NCBI GenBank assembly: GCA_050949865.1
Contig: JBMNGN010000005.1
Location: forward strand, 310,001 to 374,000
From: JBMNGN01 sp050949865
Lineage (GTDB): Bacteria > Bacillota > Syntrophomonadia > Syntrophomonadales > Syntrophomonadaceae
Length of the DNA stretch: 64,000 nucleotides
Direction: 5' to 3'
Shown in pieces: positions 18,227 to 27,347 of this stretch; the stretch's first letter is position 1; each line of letters begins with the position of its first letter. The position numbers were made by a program, and so were the translations under genes. The notes under the pieces were generated by a model. It was not told the origin of the DNA and ran no database searches. It saw only the letters and a list, made by a program, of their open reading frames with translations.

Positions 18227-18565
18227 TCAATCATCCATAGCCAATTGCAACGTGTCCTCGATAATCTTGTAGATATCGTTTAACATTTCCGTAAGCCGGG
18301 CTTCATAATCAAAATAGTCTTTGGCCTCTGCTTTCTGGCTTAGCTTGGCAAATTCCAGGGTAATTTCACCAATTCCAGGTGATGGTTCTTTACCTAATAT
18401 GTATGCCTGGTTTAATTCAAATTGCTTTTGGCGCAATTCAAGTATCCTATCCTTAAGTTCGGGGGTTTTATCCAGTTCCTTTTTAGCGGCAACATAATCT
18501 TGGTAAACCGGGTGGGCTGCTATGGCGCGGGCTAGTTCCCGAGCTTTATCATACGGGTTAGACAC
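18227..18565 (-). CDS. YlbF/YmcA-family protein
   Basis: A 112-residue all-helical protein of the YlbF family (PYDKARELARAIAAHPVYQ, then long helices). In Bacillus YlbF, YmcA and YaaT form an Fe-S-containing complex that assists RNase Y in RNA maturation. The characteristic cysteines of the Bacillus proteins are not visible here. It lies upstream of the NfnA start by about 59 bases on the same strand and may head that transcript. Confidence 0.82.
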   Translation of the reverse strand: MSNPYDKARELARAIAAHPVYQDYVAAKKELDKTPELKDRILELRQKQFELNQAYILGKEPSPGIGEITLEFAKLSQKAEAKDYFDYEARLTEMLNDIYKIIEDTLQLAMDD

Positions 18566-19033
18566 TATATGCTCACTTCCTTTCTCATTTATAAACTAAC
18601 AATTATTCTCTACCCAGTCAATTAATGGCCGGAATATTCACGTTTACCGGTAAATCCCGCCTAACATGTTCCCATTTTGTTAAGTTATTATCCCCTGCTT
18701 GTTTCATCCTAATTGTCACCTGCATTAACGTTTTTCCGGCCTGATTAGTGTTTCGCCCGGCAGTTGCTATAAATACCTGTCTGCATGCTCATAGCCTAAT
18801 ATGCTGCTATATACCTATTTTACGAGGATATCAGCTTATTTATATATAATGGTAGCACCTGTTATTGTGATAACAATAACAAAAGACCAATCCTATGCCT
18901 GACTTTATACGAAGCAAGTATTATATAGTGCAAATTGGAACAAGCGAATTGTAACCGTTCTTCACAAGTATTAAAATAAATATAGGATTATTAGTATTTA
19001 CGGACGGTTTAACTAAAGAAGGGAGGAGGTAAC
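18566..19033. other. Non-coding gap with a palindromic site
   Basis: Divergent spacer of 468 bases between the ylbF-like gene and a small ribbon-helix-helix gene. A perfect 9-bp inverted repeat TGTTATTGT / ACAATAACA with a GATA spacer sits at 18860-18881 and looks like an operator. No RNA gene or frame is recognised elsewhere in it. Confidence 0.5.
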
Positions 19034-19219
19034 ATGAAGTACATCTCAGTAGTAGTTCCGGAAGAAGTTGATCGTGAATTAAGATTTGCCTGTGCGGATC
19101 AATCGATTACTAAATCCAGATTAGTGCGCAAACTGATCGAGGATTATCTTCAAGAGTGGCGAGTTCGGCTTGAAGAAAAAGGGATTCAAATAATTCTGGA
19201 AGAAGAGAAAAATCGTTAG
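19034..19219 (+). CDS. Small ribbon-helix-helix-like protein
   Basis: A 61-residue protein with an N-terminal strand (MKYISVVVPEEVDREL) followed by two helices (ITKSRLVRKLIEDYLQ), the size and pattern of an Arc/CopG ribbon-helix-helix DNA-binding dimer. The RBS is GGGAGGAGG. There is no toxin gene next to it, so it may act alone as a regulator. A strong terminator follows immediately, so it is a monocistronic unit. Confidence 0.65.
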   Translation: MKYISVVVPEEVDRELRFACADQSITKSRLVRKLIEDYLQEWRVRLEEKGIQIILEEEKNR

Positions 19220-19232
19220 TTAACGGGCATTC

Positions 19233-19271
19233 AACCCAGGGCTGGCAAAGCAGCCTGGGTTCTTTTTTTTC
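19233..19271 (+). terminator. Rho-independent terminator after the RHH gene
   Basis: GC-rich stem (AACCCAGGGCTG / CAGCCTGGGTT with one bulge) and a loop, followed by a run of eight T. Confidence 0.9.
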
Positions 19272-19442
19272 TGCGGGCTTTGTTCCTTCCTCTCCGCCTT
19301 TCTATCCCATCACCATTATTTAATAAAATTTTAGCTGCTGTTATATATTATCTTCACATATTCACATCTTATTGTGGTATAATGTTATTAGCCTAATATG
19401 TTGTTGTGATGTTATGTTTGCTCTCTATAAGGGGGGAATTGG

Positions 19443-19541
19443 GTGAGCGGATTTTTAGCAGCACTGGCCATTTTCATAACCCTGCTGAGTGGCACTCTGA
19501 GCACTCTGTATGTTTTTAAGCGAATTTTTCTTGAATTTTAA
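19443..19541 (+). CDS. 32-residue membrane peptide
   Basis: GTG start at 19443 behind AAGGGGGGAATTGG, encoding one hydrophobic helix (FLAALAIFITLLSG), then a short basic tail (VFKRIFLEF). It lies five bases before the next frame opens and 44 bases before that gene's preferred start. No family is recognised. The clear RBS and the operon arrangement support it being translated. Confidence 0.5.
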   Translation: MSGFLAALAIFITLLSGTLSTLYVFKRIFLEF

Positions 19542-19585
19542 ACCGTGTGAAAGAGGCTAAGAAAGCGAGAAGGAGGAGGAGTAAT

Positions 19586-19831
19586 ATGACAGAACTTCAA
19601 CAGACCTTTTTGTTTTATACTGCCATATATTTTGTGATTAAAGGCGGTTTGTATGTAGCTCTATACGTAGCAACACTAGTAGTTGAACGGGAAGCACGTT
19701 TGCGGCATAAAAGACTTAAACTATACCTGAATAAAAAGAGAAGCCTGGAACAAGAAAGATGGAAAGTAGCTTACCAGTTATATGAAAAACAAAACCAGTT
19801 TAATCCCAGTGAGTTTTCAAGAGCCAGTTAA
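19586..19831 (+). CDS. Small membrane protein with a basic coiled tail
   Basis: From ATG 19586, directly after AAGGAGGAGGAG, an 81-residue protein: a hydrophobic segment at residues about 8-34 (FLFYTAIYFVIKGGLYVALY), then a long charged helix rich in Arg, Lys and Glu (ARLRHKRLKLYLNKKR). The frame is open to 19547, but the RBS decides the later start. It pairs with the 32-residue membrane peptide just upstream and is followed by a terminator. Function unknown. Confidence 0.6.
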   Translation: MTELQQTFLFYTAIYFVIKGGLYVALYVATLVVEREARLRHKRLKLYLNKKRSLEQERWKVAYQLYEKQNQFNPSEFSRAS

Positions 19832-19858
19832 AAACCGGGGAACCCCGGTTTTTTTTAC
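19831..19858 (+). terminator. Rho-independent terminator of the small-protein operon
   Basis: Perfect stem AAAACCGGGG / CCCCGGTTTT with a two-base loop and a following T-run. It may also serve the convergent cation-antiporter gene. Confidence 0.88.
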
Positions 19859-19908
19859 TCTGCCATAACAGAAAGCCAGTCCTGCTCCAGTTCCCATAGA
19901 AGCCTTTA

Positions 19909-20910
19909 CTAGCTAATAATACCCTTAACAACCAACAGAATAAATAACAGGTATAAAGCTCCTCCGGCCATTAATATTCCAGCAGTAATATGCTTCCTGA
20001 TTCTAAGCTGGTAAAATATCAGTCCCGCCGACATTAAGGCGATAATTCCGGATAAAAACGCTCCCGTTGTCAGGTGCCAATCAGTCAGGAAAATACCTAA
20101 TGCCGGTATTAATGAGCTTTGAAATACCATAGCCCCGGTTATGTTTCCTAAGGCCAGGGTATCTTTTTCTCTAGATATCCAGATTATGCTATTAAACTTT
20201 TCCGGTAACTCAGTAGCAATGGGTGTAATTATTATAGCCAGGATGAAAGCGGGCACCATAAACATGGAAGCCACCTCTTTGATGGAATTAACAAACATAT
20301 TGGCGCCTATTACTATAATCCCAAGAGCAACCATAACCTGCAAAATAACCAGAGACAACCTGGCCCTCTTGCGGTCAAAATAGCAGCTGGGAATATCATA
20401 TTCTGACTCAACCCGTTCTTCTTTCATTAATATGATTACATACCATAGATAAGAAATAACTATGAGTATCCCAATCAATATCTTTACCAACCGTAAGCTG
20501 GATGGAATAAAACCAGTTAAAATAGCTGTTAAATAAATAATAATGAAGAAACATAAATCTCTTGATACGGTTGTATAGTCAGCTGCTATTTTCTTTCCAT
20601 GCTTTCTTCTCTGTTTAAAAATCATTACGGAGGCGCCGGTAATAAACATAGCCAGAGTGGAAAGCATCAAAGGTGCCCCGAGTATTGCACCTATCCCTAT
20701 ATCATGCCCTTCTTGACCATGGCCAAATATGATGGCTATGACTGGGATTAAGGTCTCTGGCAGGGCGGTTCCTACGGCGGCTAAGACACTCCCCACTGCG
20801 CCCTCTGAAAGTTCCAGCCTTTTCCCCAGCCATTCAATGCCATTAACAAAAATTTCCGCACCAGCCAATATAATACCAAGACTAACTATTAAAATAATAA
20901 TACTTGTCAT
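19909..20910 (-). CDS. CaxA/YrbG-type Na+/Ca2+ (cation) exchanger
   Basis: A 333-residue ion exchanger of the NCX/CaCA superfamily with two inverted repeats of five helices. The alpha-repeat motifs are visible: AAVGTALPETLIPVIA with GAILGAPLML in the first half, and ITPIATELPEKFNSIIW with GNITGAMVFQSSLIP in the second. It probably exports Ca2+ in exchange for Na+ or H+. Its start lies 10 bases after the PHP gene's stop, so the two are probably co-transcribed. Confidence 0.87.
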   Translation of the reverse strand: MTSIIILIVSLGIILAGAEIFVNGIEWLGKRLELSEGAVGSVLAAVGTALPETLIPVIAIIFGHGQEGHDIGIGAILGAPLMLSTLAMFITGASVMIFKQRRKHGKKIAADYTTVSRDLCFFIIIYLTAILTGFIPSSLRLVKILIGILIVISYLWYVIILMKEERVESEYDIPSCYFDRKRARLSLVILQVMVALGIIVIGANMFVNSIKEVASMFMVPAFILAIIITPIATELPEKFNSIIWISREKDTLALGNITGAMVFQSSLIPALGIFLTDWHLTTGAFLSGIIALMSAGLIFYQLRIRKHITAGILMAGGALYLLFILLVVKGIIS

Positions 20911-20920
20911 TCTTCGTCCT

Positions 20921-21694
20921 CTATAACATATTTATCGGAACCAATTGTAATTTTCTGCCTTTAAAGGTGCAAAAATGTCTAAAACCTAGCTGCCGGGCCA
21001 GCAGCATATTCTCCCGCACCTGTTCTCCCAAATTCTGGGGGTCATGGGCATCTGAACCAAAAGTAATCAAAACCTTTAAATCAAAGGCCTGTCTTAATAC
21101 CTTCAGGGATGGATAAGTTTCCCCAACGGGCTTTCTAAGCCCTGAACTGTTAATTTCCATCACCAGACCGTTTGCCCGTATACTGTTCAATACCGGTACA
21201 ATATAATCCAAACTGTTTTTTTTAACCGGTCTATGCCCCCACTTCTTAATCAGATCTATATGGCCAATTATATCAAATAACCTGGACTTAACCGCCAGGT
21301 TGACTGTGGAAAAGTAAGCCTTATAAATATCATCGATATCCGCACCTTCAAATCGGTCCTTATAATCCGGATGATCGAAAGCCCACCCGTTCAAAAAATG
21401 TACGGAGCCAATAATAAAATCATAGGGCTTAGCATTAATCTTGTCCCTGATAATAGATTCCTGCCCCGGTATATAATCTATTTCCAGGCCGATTCTAATC
21501 TGGATTTCGTTATACTCCTGGCGCAGTTGTTTTATTAAATCGAAATCAATTAACGATGCATGTTCTTCATGTTCCGCAAAACCAATTTCTTTAATTCCCT
21601 TCATCAAAGCATTATCCAGATACCTGTGTATCCACTCATAACTGTATTTATACTCGCCATGGGCTAATCCATGGACGTGATAATCAACTAACAT
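20921..21694 (-). CDS. PHP-domain phosphoesterase (histidinol-phosphatase-like)
   Basis: A 257-residue PHP metal-dependent phosphoesterase. The metal-ligand motifs are DYHVHGLAHGE at the N-terminus, GFAEHEEH, GLEIDY, GSVHFL, DIIGHIDL and the C-terminal GSDAHDPQNLG. It resembles HisK-type histidinol phosphatase, but there are no other his genes nearby, so the substrate remains open. It is followed at a 10-base spacing by the cation exchanger. Confidence 0.85.
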   Translation of the reverse strand: MLVDYHVHGLAHGEYKYSYEWIHRYLDNALMKGIKEIGFAEHEEHASLIDFDLIKQLRQEYNEIQIRIGLEIDYIPGQESIIRDKINAKPYDFIIGSVHFLNGWAFDHPDYKDRFEGADIDDIYKAYFSTVNLAVKSRLFDIIGHIDLIKKWGHRPVKKNSLDYIVPVLNSIRANGLVMEINSSGLRKPVGETYPSLKVLRQAFDLKVLITFGSDAHDPQNLGEQVRENMLLARQLGFRHFCTFKGRKLQLVPINML

Positions 21695-21840
21695 ATCTTT
21701 CCCTCACCATCCTATAATATTTAATCATTTCTTGGTTAAGAAGACAATGCAGAAGAATAAAACGATTGCAATAACTCCCTATATAGACTAAAATTTAGGC
21801 ACTACTCAAGTTTTATGTAAGGAGGAAACATAAATCTATA

Positions 21841-23136
21841 ATGGCGAGAATTATTCCATTTAAGGGTCTCCGTTATAATCAAAAAAAGGTCGGAAGCCTG
21901 GCTTCCGTGGTAACCCCCCCCTACGATATTATTGATGAAGTGTCCCAGGCCAGGTATTATGCCGAAAACCCAGTTAATATCATAAGATTAGAGCTAGGGC
22001 TTGAATTTCCCCAGGACAATGCTAATAATAACCGGTATACCCGTTCGGCACACTACCTGGAGAAATGGATTGAAGACGAAACCCTGGTCTATGAAGAACG
22101 ACCTGCTATATACGTGTATCAACAGGAGTTTTATCATTTAGGTTTTACCCGGATCCGTACCGGATTTATCTGCGGCTTAAAAGTTGAACCTTATGAAAAG
22201 GGAAATATCTTACCTCATGAGGATACCCTTTCCAAAGCTAAAACCGACCGGCTTCATCTGCTTAGATCAACTAAGTGTAATTTTAGCCCTATTTTTGGTC
22301 TTTATTCCGATGAAAATCGGCAGATTGAATCAATTATGGCCGATTATATTAAAGACAGAAAGCCCGAAATTAAAATTACAGATGAGGATAATGAAATCCA
22401 CCGGGTCTGGGTCATAGACCAGGCGGATACCATTAAGAAGATAATGGAGTTCATGTCAACTAAACAGGTATTTATAGCTGATGGCCACCACCGGTATGAA
22501 ACCTCCCTGGAATATGCAAAAGAGATGAAGGAACAAAGGTACGAGAATCATGACTATGTTATGGCCACCTTGGTTAATCTTTACAATGATGGATTAGTTA
22601 TTCTCCCCACCCATAGGGTGGTTGGAAGCCTTGCCAAATTCCATTCCTCCGATTTTATCAAACAGCTCGCCGCGGACTTTTATCTGGAGGCTTGGGCCGA
22701 TAAACAAGACCGCGAGGGATTCCTGCTGGAATTGGGAAAACGGGGTCAGGATAATCACGTTATTGGCATGTATCTTGATGGAAAATTGTATTTTTTAACC
22801 TTAAAGAATTTTAGCCAGGCAAGTTCTTTGCTTCCCCAGGACAAATCCCATTTTTGGAAGAAACTGGATGTTACCCTGCTGGATATCTTCATCCTGGACA
22901 GATTACTAGGTATTGGGGAGACGGAACGCCGTAAACAGGAAAACCTTTCCTATAGCCGCAGTATAAACTGGGTTATGGAGCAGGTAGACAATCAACAATA
23001 CCAGATCGGGTTTTTGTTAAATCCGACCCCGGTAGATGATATCGTCAATGTAGCTAAAGCTGGAGACAAAATGCCGCAAAAATCTACTTACTTTTATCCC
23101 AAGCTATTAACCGGACTGGTTATCAACCACCTGTAG
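21841..23136 (+). CDS. DUF1015-family protein
   Basis: A 431-residue protein of the DUF1015 family, common in anaerobic bacteria. Motifs: ARIIPFKGLRYN, VVTPPYDIID near the N-terminus, LLRSTKCNFSPIFGLY, and the central FIADGHHRYETSLEY. In some lineages homologues sit beside serine or D-3-phosphoglycerate genes, but no biochemical function is agreed. The start ATG follows GGAGGAAACATAAATCTATA. It converges with the RACo-like gene. Confidence 0.87.
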   Translation: MARIIPFKGLRYNQKKVGSLASVVTPPYDIIDEVSQARYYAENPVNIIRLELGLEFPQDNANNNRYTRSAHYLEKWIEDETLVYEERPAIYVYQQEFYHLGFTRIRTGFICGLKVEPYEKGNILPHEDTLSKAKTDRLHLLRSTKCNFSPIFGLYSDENRQIESIMADYIKDRKPEIKITDEDNEIHRVWVIDQADTIKKIMEFMSTKQVFIADGHHRYETSLEYAKEMKEQRYENHDYVMATLVNLYNDGLVILPTHRVVGSLAKFHSSDFIKQLAADFYLEAWADKQDREGFLLELGKRGQDNHVIGMYLDGKLYFLTLKNFSQASSLLPQDKSHFWKKLDVTLLDIFILDRLLGIGETERRKQENLSYSRSINWVMEQVDNQQYQIGFLLNPTPVDDIVNVAKAGDKMPQKSTYFYPKLLTGLVINHL

Positions 23137-23144
23137 AAGAAAAA

Positions 23145-23209
23145 AGCTCAACCCGGTCTTAATCTTAAGGGTGTATATCCCCTATAGCTAATAGTAACCG
23201 GGTTGAGCT
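23145..23209. terminator. Long inverted repeat between convergent genes
   Basis: Perfect 13-bp inverted repeat AGCTCAACCCGGT / ACCGGGTTGAGCT with a 39-base loop, flanked by A-rich sequence on the left and GGTTAGTTTT on the right. Placed between two convergent genes, it can act as a bidirectional terminator. Confidence 0.7.
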
Positions 23210-23218
23210 GGGTTAGTT

Positions 23219-25039
23219 TTATTGAAAATTCAGATTCTTTAGATATCTTTCCTGGAAATCAGGCTGTTTGGCCAATTCAATATACTTAATTCTGGTCTTA
23301 AGCTCCCTGGCTTCCTGGCGCTTTTCTGGATAGATTAGGGTCATCACTGCTCCCTGAGCGGCAGCATTTCCAATATTAACCACCTTGCCCAGCTCCACAG
23401 GCGGCAGGAGCCCAGTTATTATTGCACTTTCCGGGTTTATATAATTCCCGAAGGAACCAGCCAGATATATTTTGTCCAGCATTTCCACATGAATTTTAGC
23501 ACATTCCAGTAATATCTCAATGGCGGTTTTAATTGCGCTCATCGCCATTTGAAATTGCCGTATGTCAGCCTGATTAAACACAATCGGTGCACCAGTCCAT
23601 GAATCATTCTGGTTAACCACCACTACTTCCAATCCGTTTTTCCCTTCTCTTACTTCAGGATGATTGGAATTGATGGATTTGATAGTCCCATGGTGATCCA
23701 GGTATCCACCCTTCAACAAAGCGGCGGTTATATCTATAATCGCCGACCCGCATAGACCTTTTGCCATCCGGCCACCCAAACAATTATACTGCAGCTTGCC
23801 ATCAGCAGTGATATAAACTTTATCAATGGCTCCATCTTCGGCCCTCATCCCGCAGGTAATACTAGCCCCTTCAAACGCCGGACCCGCAGCAGCTGATGCT
23901 GCCCAAAACCGGCCCTGGTTGCCAACTACTATTTCTCCATTAGTTCCTATATCAAGCATTAAAAACCGTTCAGAACTAGCTGAAGGCAAGGTAATCAAAC
24001 AGGCGATAGTATCTGCCCCTATAAACCCCCCCACCTGCGGCAGAATTACCAATTCTGCATTATTGCCGGTATTTAGCCCTAGTTCTTGGGCATTATAAAC
24101 ACATTCATCTTCGAAAAGGCCGATATATGGTGAAGCAGCTAATCCAGCCGGGTTTAAACCCATTAAAAAGTGAAGCATTACCGGATTGCCTACAATGCTT
24201 AGCTGAAAAATCCTTTTCGGATCAACTTTAACCTCCTGACACATTCCCTCCACCATGCTGTTAATGGTATTAACCAGGACCTTTTGTAAGGTTTTCAACC
24301 CCTCGCTATGTTCCATACAGTAACTCAACCTGGAAACAATATCGGCGCCATAAATCCTTTGCATATTCGGTTTAGAATCGATGGCTACAGTCACTCCAGT
24401 CTGCAGATTGACTAAAGCCGAAAACAGGCTGGTAGTTCCTAAATCGAGAGCCACCCCGTAAGCTCCGCATTCATCCCGTCCCATGTATATAACCGCTCTT
24501 TGATCCAAAATGAGGGCGTTCAGTTCTAATGCCGGTCGGCCAATCCTATCCATTTTAGATAACTCGTTGAGATTATCAATATCCAGTTTAATTTGGTGTC
24601 CTGGCAGGGCTTTCACCAATCGGCTATATAAAGTTACCGGATTGTCAATATCTATACCAGGTATAAACACCTTGCGGGTTTCAATCCGGCTTTCACGTTT
24701 TGTATTAATGGTTCTCCCCAAAGGTTTTTTGCTTATACCGGTATCCTGGAAGTCAATAAAGACTTTAAGTGGTCCTTGGACCGTACAGCAACAGGCTAAA
24801 CGGTAGCCCAGTTTAATTTCACTGGGTAACAGATGCTGTAATTCGCTGTTCGTTAAAGGGTTGACTTTACCTGTTAACCGGACCTTGCATTTTCCGCAAC
24901 TCCCCTGGCCAGCACAGTATCCTCCTATTTGGTACCCATTCACAGTAAGGACTTCCAGCAGGTTCTTACCGGTAAAAGTCCATAGATTATCATAAGGTCC
25001 ATCTGGTTCATGTAAAACCACTTCAACTTTTTCCAGCAT
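23219..25039 (-). CDS. ASKHA-domain ferredoxin protein (RACo-like, DUF4445)
   Basis: A 606-residue protein. The N-terminal 2Fe-2S ferredoxin domain has CAGQGSCGKC. A linker domain is followed by two ASKHA-type ATPase halves (GVALDLGTTSLFSALV; FLMLDIGTNGEIVVG; AGSFGNYINPE). Relatives include RACo, which uses ATP to reductively reactivate corrinoid Fe-S proteins and methyltransferases. There is no corrinoid protein gene within the window, so the client is not known. It overlaps neither neighbour and follows fdhD in the same transcript by about 5 bases. Confidence 0.87.
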   Translation of the reverse strand: MLEKVEVVLHEPDGPYDNLWTFTGKNLLEVLTVNGYQIGGYCAGQGSCGKCKVRLTGKVNPLTNSELQHLLPSEIKLGYRLACCCTVQGPLKVFIDFQDTGISKKPLGRTINTKRESRIETRKVFIPGIDIDNPVTLYSRLVKALPGHQIKLDIDNLNELSKMDRIGRPALELNALILDQRAVIYMGRDECGAYGVALDLGTTSLFSALVNLQTGVTVAIDSKPNMQRIYGADIVSRLSYCMEHSEGLKTLQKVLVNTINSMVEGMCQEVKVDPKRIFQLSIVGNPVMLHFLMGLNPAGLAASPYIGLFEDECVYNAQELGLNTGNNAELVILPQVGGFIGADTIACLITLPSASSERFLMLDIGTNGEIVVGNQGRFWAASAAAGPAFEGASITCGMRAEDGAIDKVYITADGKLQYNCLGGRMAKGLCGSAIIDITAALLKGGYLDHHGTIKSINSNHPEVREGKNGLEVVVVNQNDSWTGAPIVFNQADIRQFQMAMSAIKTAIEILLECAKIHVEMLDKIYLAGSFGNYINPESAIITGLLPPVELGKVVNIGNAAAQGAVMTLIYPEKRQEARELKTRIKYIELAKQPDFQERYLKNLNFQ

Positions 25040-25043
25040 AGCT

Positions 25044-25925
25044 TCACCTGCAATTATCAGAGTTTATCCGGTAGGGATGGGAATATATATTGAACCTTTC
25101 CCCCCGGACAAAGCCAACCACGGTAATCCCGGCCTGGTCTGCAACCTTCCTAGCCAGATCAGTTACCGCCGCCCTGGCTAGGACCACTCTCAATCCCATA
25201 ACCGACAGTTTCTGAATAATTTCGTGAGTTACTCTCCCACTGCTTAAAAATATTTTATCCCGGCACTCAACCTGGTTTTTCAAGCAATAGCCATATATTT
25301 TGTCAACCGCATTATGTCTGCCAATGTCTTCCCGCACGGCAATTATCCCTTCCCGGGCAGCAATACCCATAAGATGAACACCTCCAGTAAGCCGGTGCAG
25401 CTTTGAACTTCTGAGGTGCTTATCCATTAAACTTATAATCTCCTCCGGTTTTACATATACTTCATCGGGTTCTTCAGCTGCAATACTGGTGTTGTTAATC
25501 GAAGTCCTGCAGGTATTCACATAAATATTCTCATCTTTAATTACTAACCGGGTTATATCATAATACGAGGTAATTATTTTCTTAATCGCCAGATGTCCTA
25601 CTATTAATTCCTCAAGGTTGGAGGGGGTACAAAATATATTCTCCAGGAATTGATCATTTACGTATACCCCGTATCTTACCTCAACTACCAACACATCTTC
25701 AATTGGTTCAACACCCCCAAGGGGTGAATACCGATGAATAGACTGCCGTACATAGTCCAATAATATCACCCTTTTTAAAAACCTTACCATTAAAATAGAA
25801 AAGCGCGCCTGGTACCTATCCTTTGTGCGCACTATTAGACCCCAATCTTTATCTTCATAAACCCATAATACTCCTGGTAATACAAAAGGCGGCAACAGCC
25901 GCCTGGTTCTTATCTTATTGCTCAA
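25044..25925 (-). CDS. fdhD: FdhD-like sulfurtransferase without CxxC
   Basis: A 293-residue homologue of FdhD, which passes sulfur from IscS-type desulfurases to the Mo/W-bis-MGD cofactor of formate dehydrogenases. Family hallmarks are visible: TPSNLEELIVGHLAIKKII, LTGGVHLMGIA, EDIGRHNAVDKIYGY, GRVTHEIIQKL. The sulfur-carrying CGxCG motif is absent: the corresponding stretch reads TCRTSINNTSIAAEE. The region before residue 45 is not typical, so translation may begin later than the TTG at 25925. No formate dehydrogenase gene is nearby. Confidence 0.78.
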   Translation of the reverse strand: MSNKIRTRRLLPPFVLPGVLWVYEDKDWGLIVRTKDRYQARFSILMVRFLKRVILLDYVRQSIHRYSPLGGVEPIEDVLVVEVRYGVYVNDQFLENIFCTPSNLEELIVGHLAIKKIITSYYDITRLVIKDENIYVNTCRTSINNTSIAAEEPDEVYVKPEEIISLMDKHLRSSKLHRLTGGVHLMGIAAREGIIAVREDIGRHNAVDKIYGYCLKNQVECRDKIFLSSGRVTHEIIQKLSVMGLRVVLARAAVTDLARKVADQAGITVVGFVRGERFNIYSHPYRINSDNCR

Positions 25926-26223
25926 CTTTCGTTTCAGCCATTAAAACAAAAGCAAATATTAAAACCCATACCAGGGAAGCCAATAAGGCTAAAGTAGCTC
26001 CGCTCCAATCACCTTGAGAAACCACCATCGTATTTCCCTTGCTATAAAGAATATTAAATCCTACCAAGGCAATGCCGGTAAGAATATAAACTATCTTCTT
26101 TACCCCGCCGGATAGCGTGAACCTTTTGGCCCATGAACAAAACTTAAGAAATAGATATGTTGCTACAACCACTACAAGAAATTCTACAAAGGGATTTGTC
26201 AATATTCCAAAAATCACCATCAC
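25915..26223 (-). CDS. Small three-helix membrane protein
   Basis: A 102-residue hydrophobic protein with about three membrane segments (FVEFLVVVVATYLFLKF, IVYILTGIALVGFNIL, LALLASLVWVLIFAFVLM). No family recognised. Its stop overlaps the fdhD start by 11 bases, suggesting coupled translation and a link to that operon. Confidence 0.6.
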   Translation of the reverse strand: MMVIFGILTNPFVEFLVVVVATYLFLKFCSWAKRFTLSGGVKKIVYILTGIALVGFNILYSKGNTMVVSQGDWSGATLALLASLVWVLIFAFVLMAETKVEQ

Positions 26224-26380
26224 TCTTCACCCCCCTTTATCCTCTTAATCTAACCCTTATACCTGTCCAGAACTATTTACTGATTAAGGTTAATCCGCAT
26301 TCCGTCCCGACTTGCTCAGTTCTTAATATTATTCGCTAAAAATAACTTATTTCCTGCTAAATTGACAAATTTTTTAGTTG

Positions 26381-27300
26381 AGACTTTTGCATAATAGTTA
26401 GCCCAAGAAAAAATGGGCTTTTTAGGGGGCAAAAAAAGGACTTCACCCCTGTTTTTGCCGAATTTATTAGGTGACTAATCCAAAAACCCAAACAAAAACG
26501 AAAGGGGAAGTCACTTTGAATATTCGGCAAGGATACGTATTTTCCTTTGAGGATGCAATAAATTTGCAGCCCCGGTCACGTTTAGAGATAATTTTAACCA
26601 CCCTCGATTTTGATGACGTTATTACTACTCTTTCTAAGGAAAATGAACAACATCGAGGGCCAACTGGGTACTTGGTTGAGCACAAATTCAAAGCATTAAT
26701 TGCTATGCGAGTTTACAATATGGCTACATTTACTGAATTAGTGGAGCGTCTTACTCATGATCCGGTGCTCAGATACAACTGCGGCTTTGATGTTTTTGGC
26801 AAAGTGCCCAGTATTGCTACATTTAGTCGTTTCTATGAACAGTTAACTCAATCAGAAGTACTTGGGAACTGGGATGGCATAAGAAATCAATATGAACCAG
26901 ATTACGTAGGATGTAGCGCCGAGGGGCATGTCAGCCATATTTTATCAGCCAGATTAAGCTCCAGGCCATTGGGGTGGTGCAAAATAGGTGTGGATCAAAT
27001 GGCAAGATTAAGGGCCTTCGAAGCCAATGGTGGTGTGGTGTATGATTTGTTGTTAGCCAAAAAACGAAACAAATTGAGCAAGGCAAGGCAGCTTAAATTG
27101 GATCAGGAAATCTTAAAGAAGAGAACCCAGGTTGCGACTAATGAAACCTTTGGGAACATAGCTATTTTAAACAAAGGAAAGAAAACGGCAACCGCGCAAT
27201 TCTTAAGATCAATTAGAACCGCTTAGTTATTAAAGGGGATTTTTCGTTTTTAAAACCCAAAGTAACTTGACACGATCATTCCATAGCTTAAACTTTACAA
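26381..27300 (+). mobile_element. Chimeric IS remnant (IS1182-like 5' end, ISLre2-like 3' end)
   Basis: The left end matches the complete IS at 50951-52483: the same AGACTTTTGCATAA terminal repeat at 26381-26394 and the same conserved AAAGGACTTCACCCC lead. No matching right-end repeat is found near 27240-27300. After about position 26862 the coding content switches to another transposase family. The 27300 limit is approximate; RNase P RNA begins at 27348. Confidence 0.75.
26516..27226 (+). pseudogene. Hybrid transposase frame
   Basis: Residues 1-115 (from TTG 26516) align with the IS1182-like transposase at 51079 (NIRQ..., FSFEDA, SLVERLT-type motifs, CGF, PSIxxFSRFY). From residue about 117 the frame reads NWDGIRNQYEP, GCSAEGHVSHILSAR, SRPLGW, a C-terminal signature of ISLre2/UPF0236 transposases. 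The catalytic DDE core of the first family (residues about 140-380) is missing, so it cannot encode an active enzyme. The frame runs through the junction uninterrupted. Confidence 0.78.
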
Positions 27301-27347
27301 CTATTATCGCTTTTAATATAATATTAATTGCTTATTCAATTAAATAA

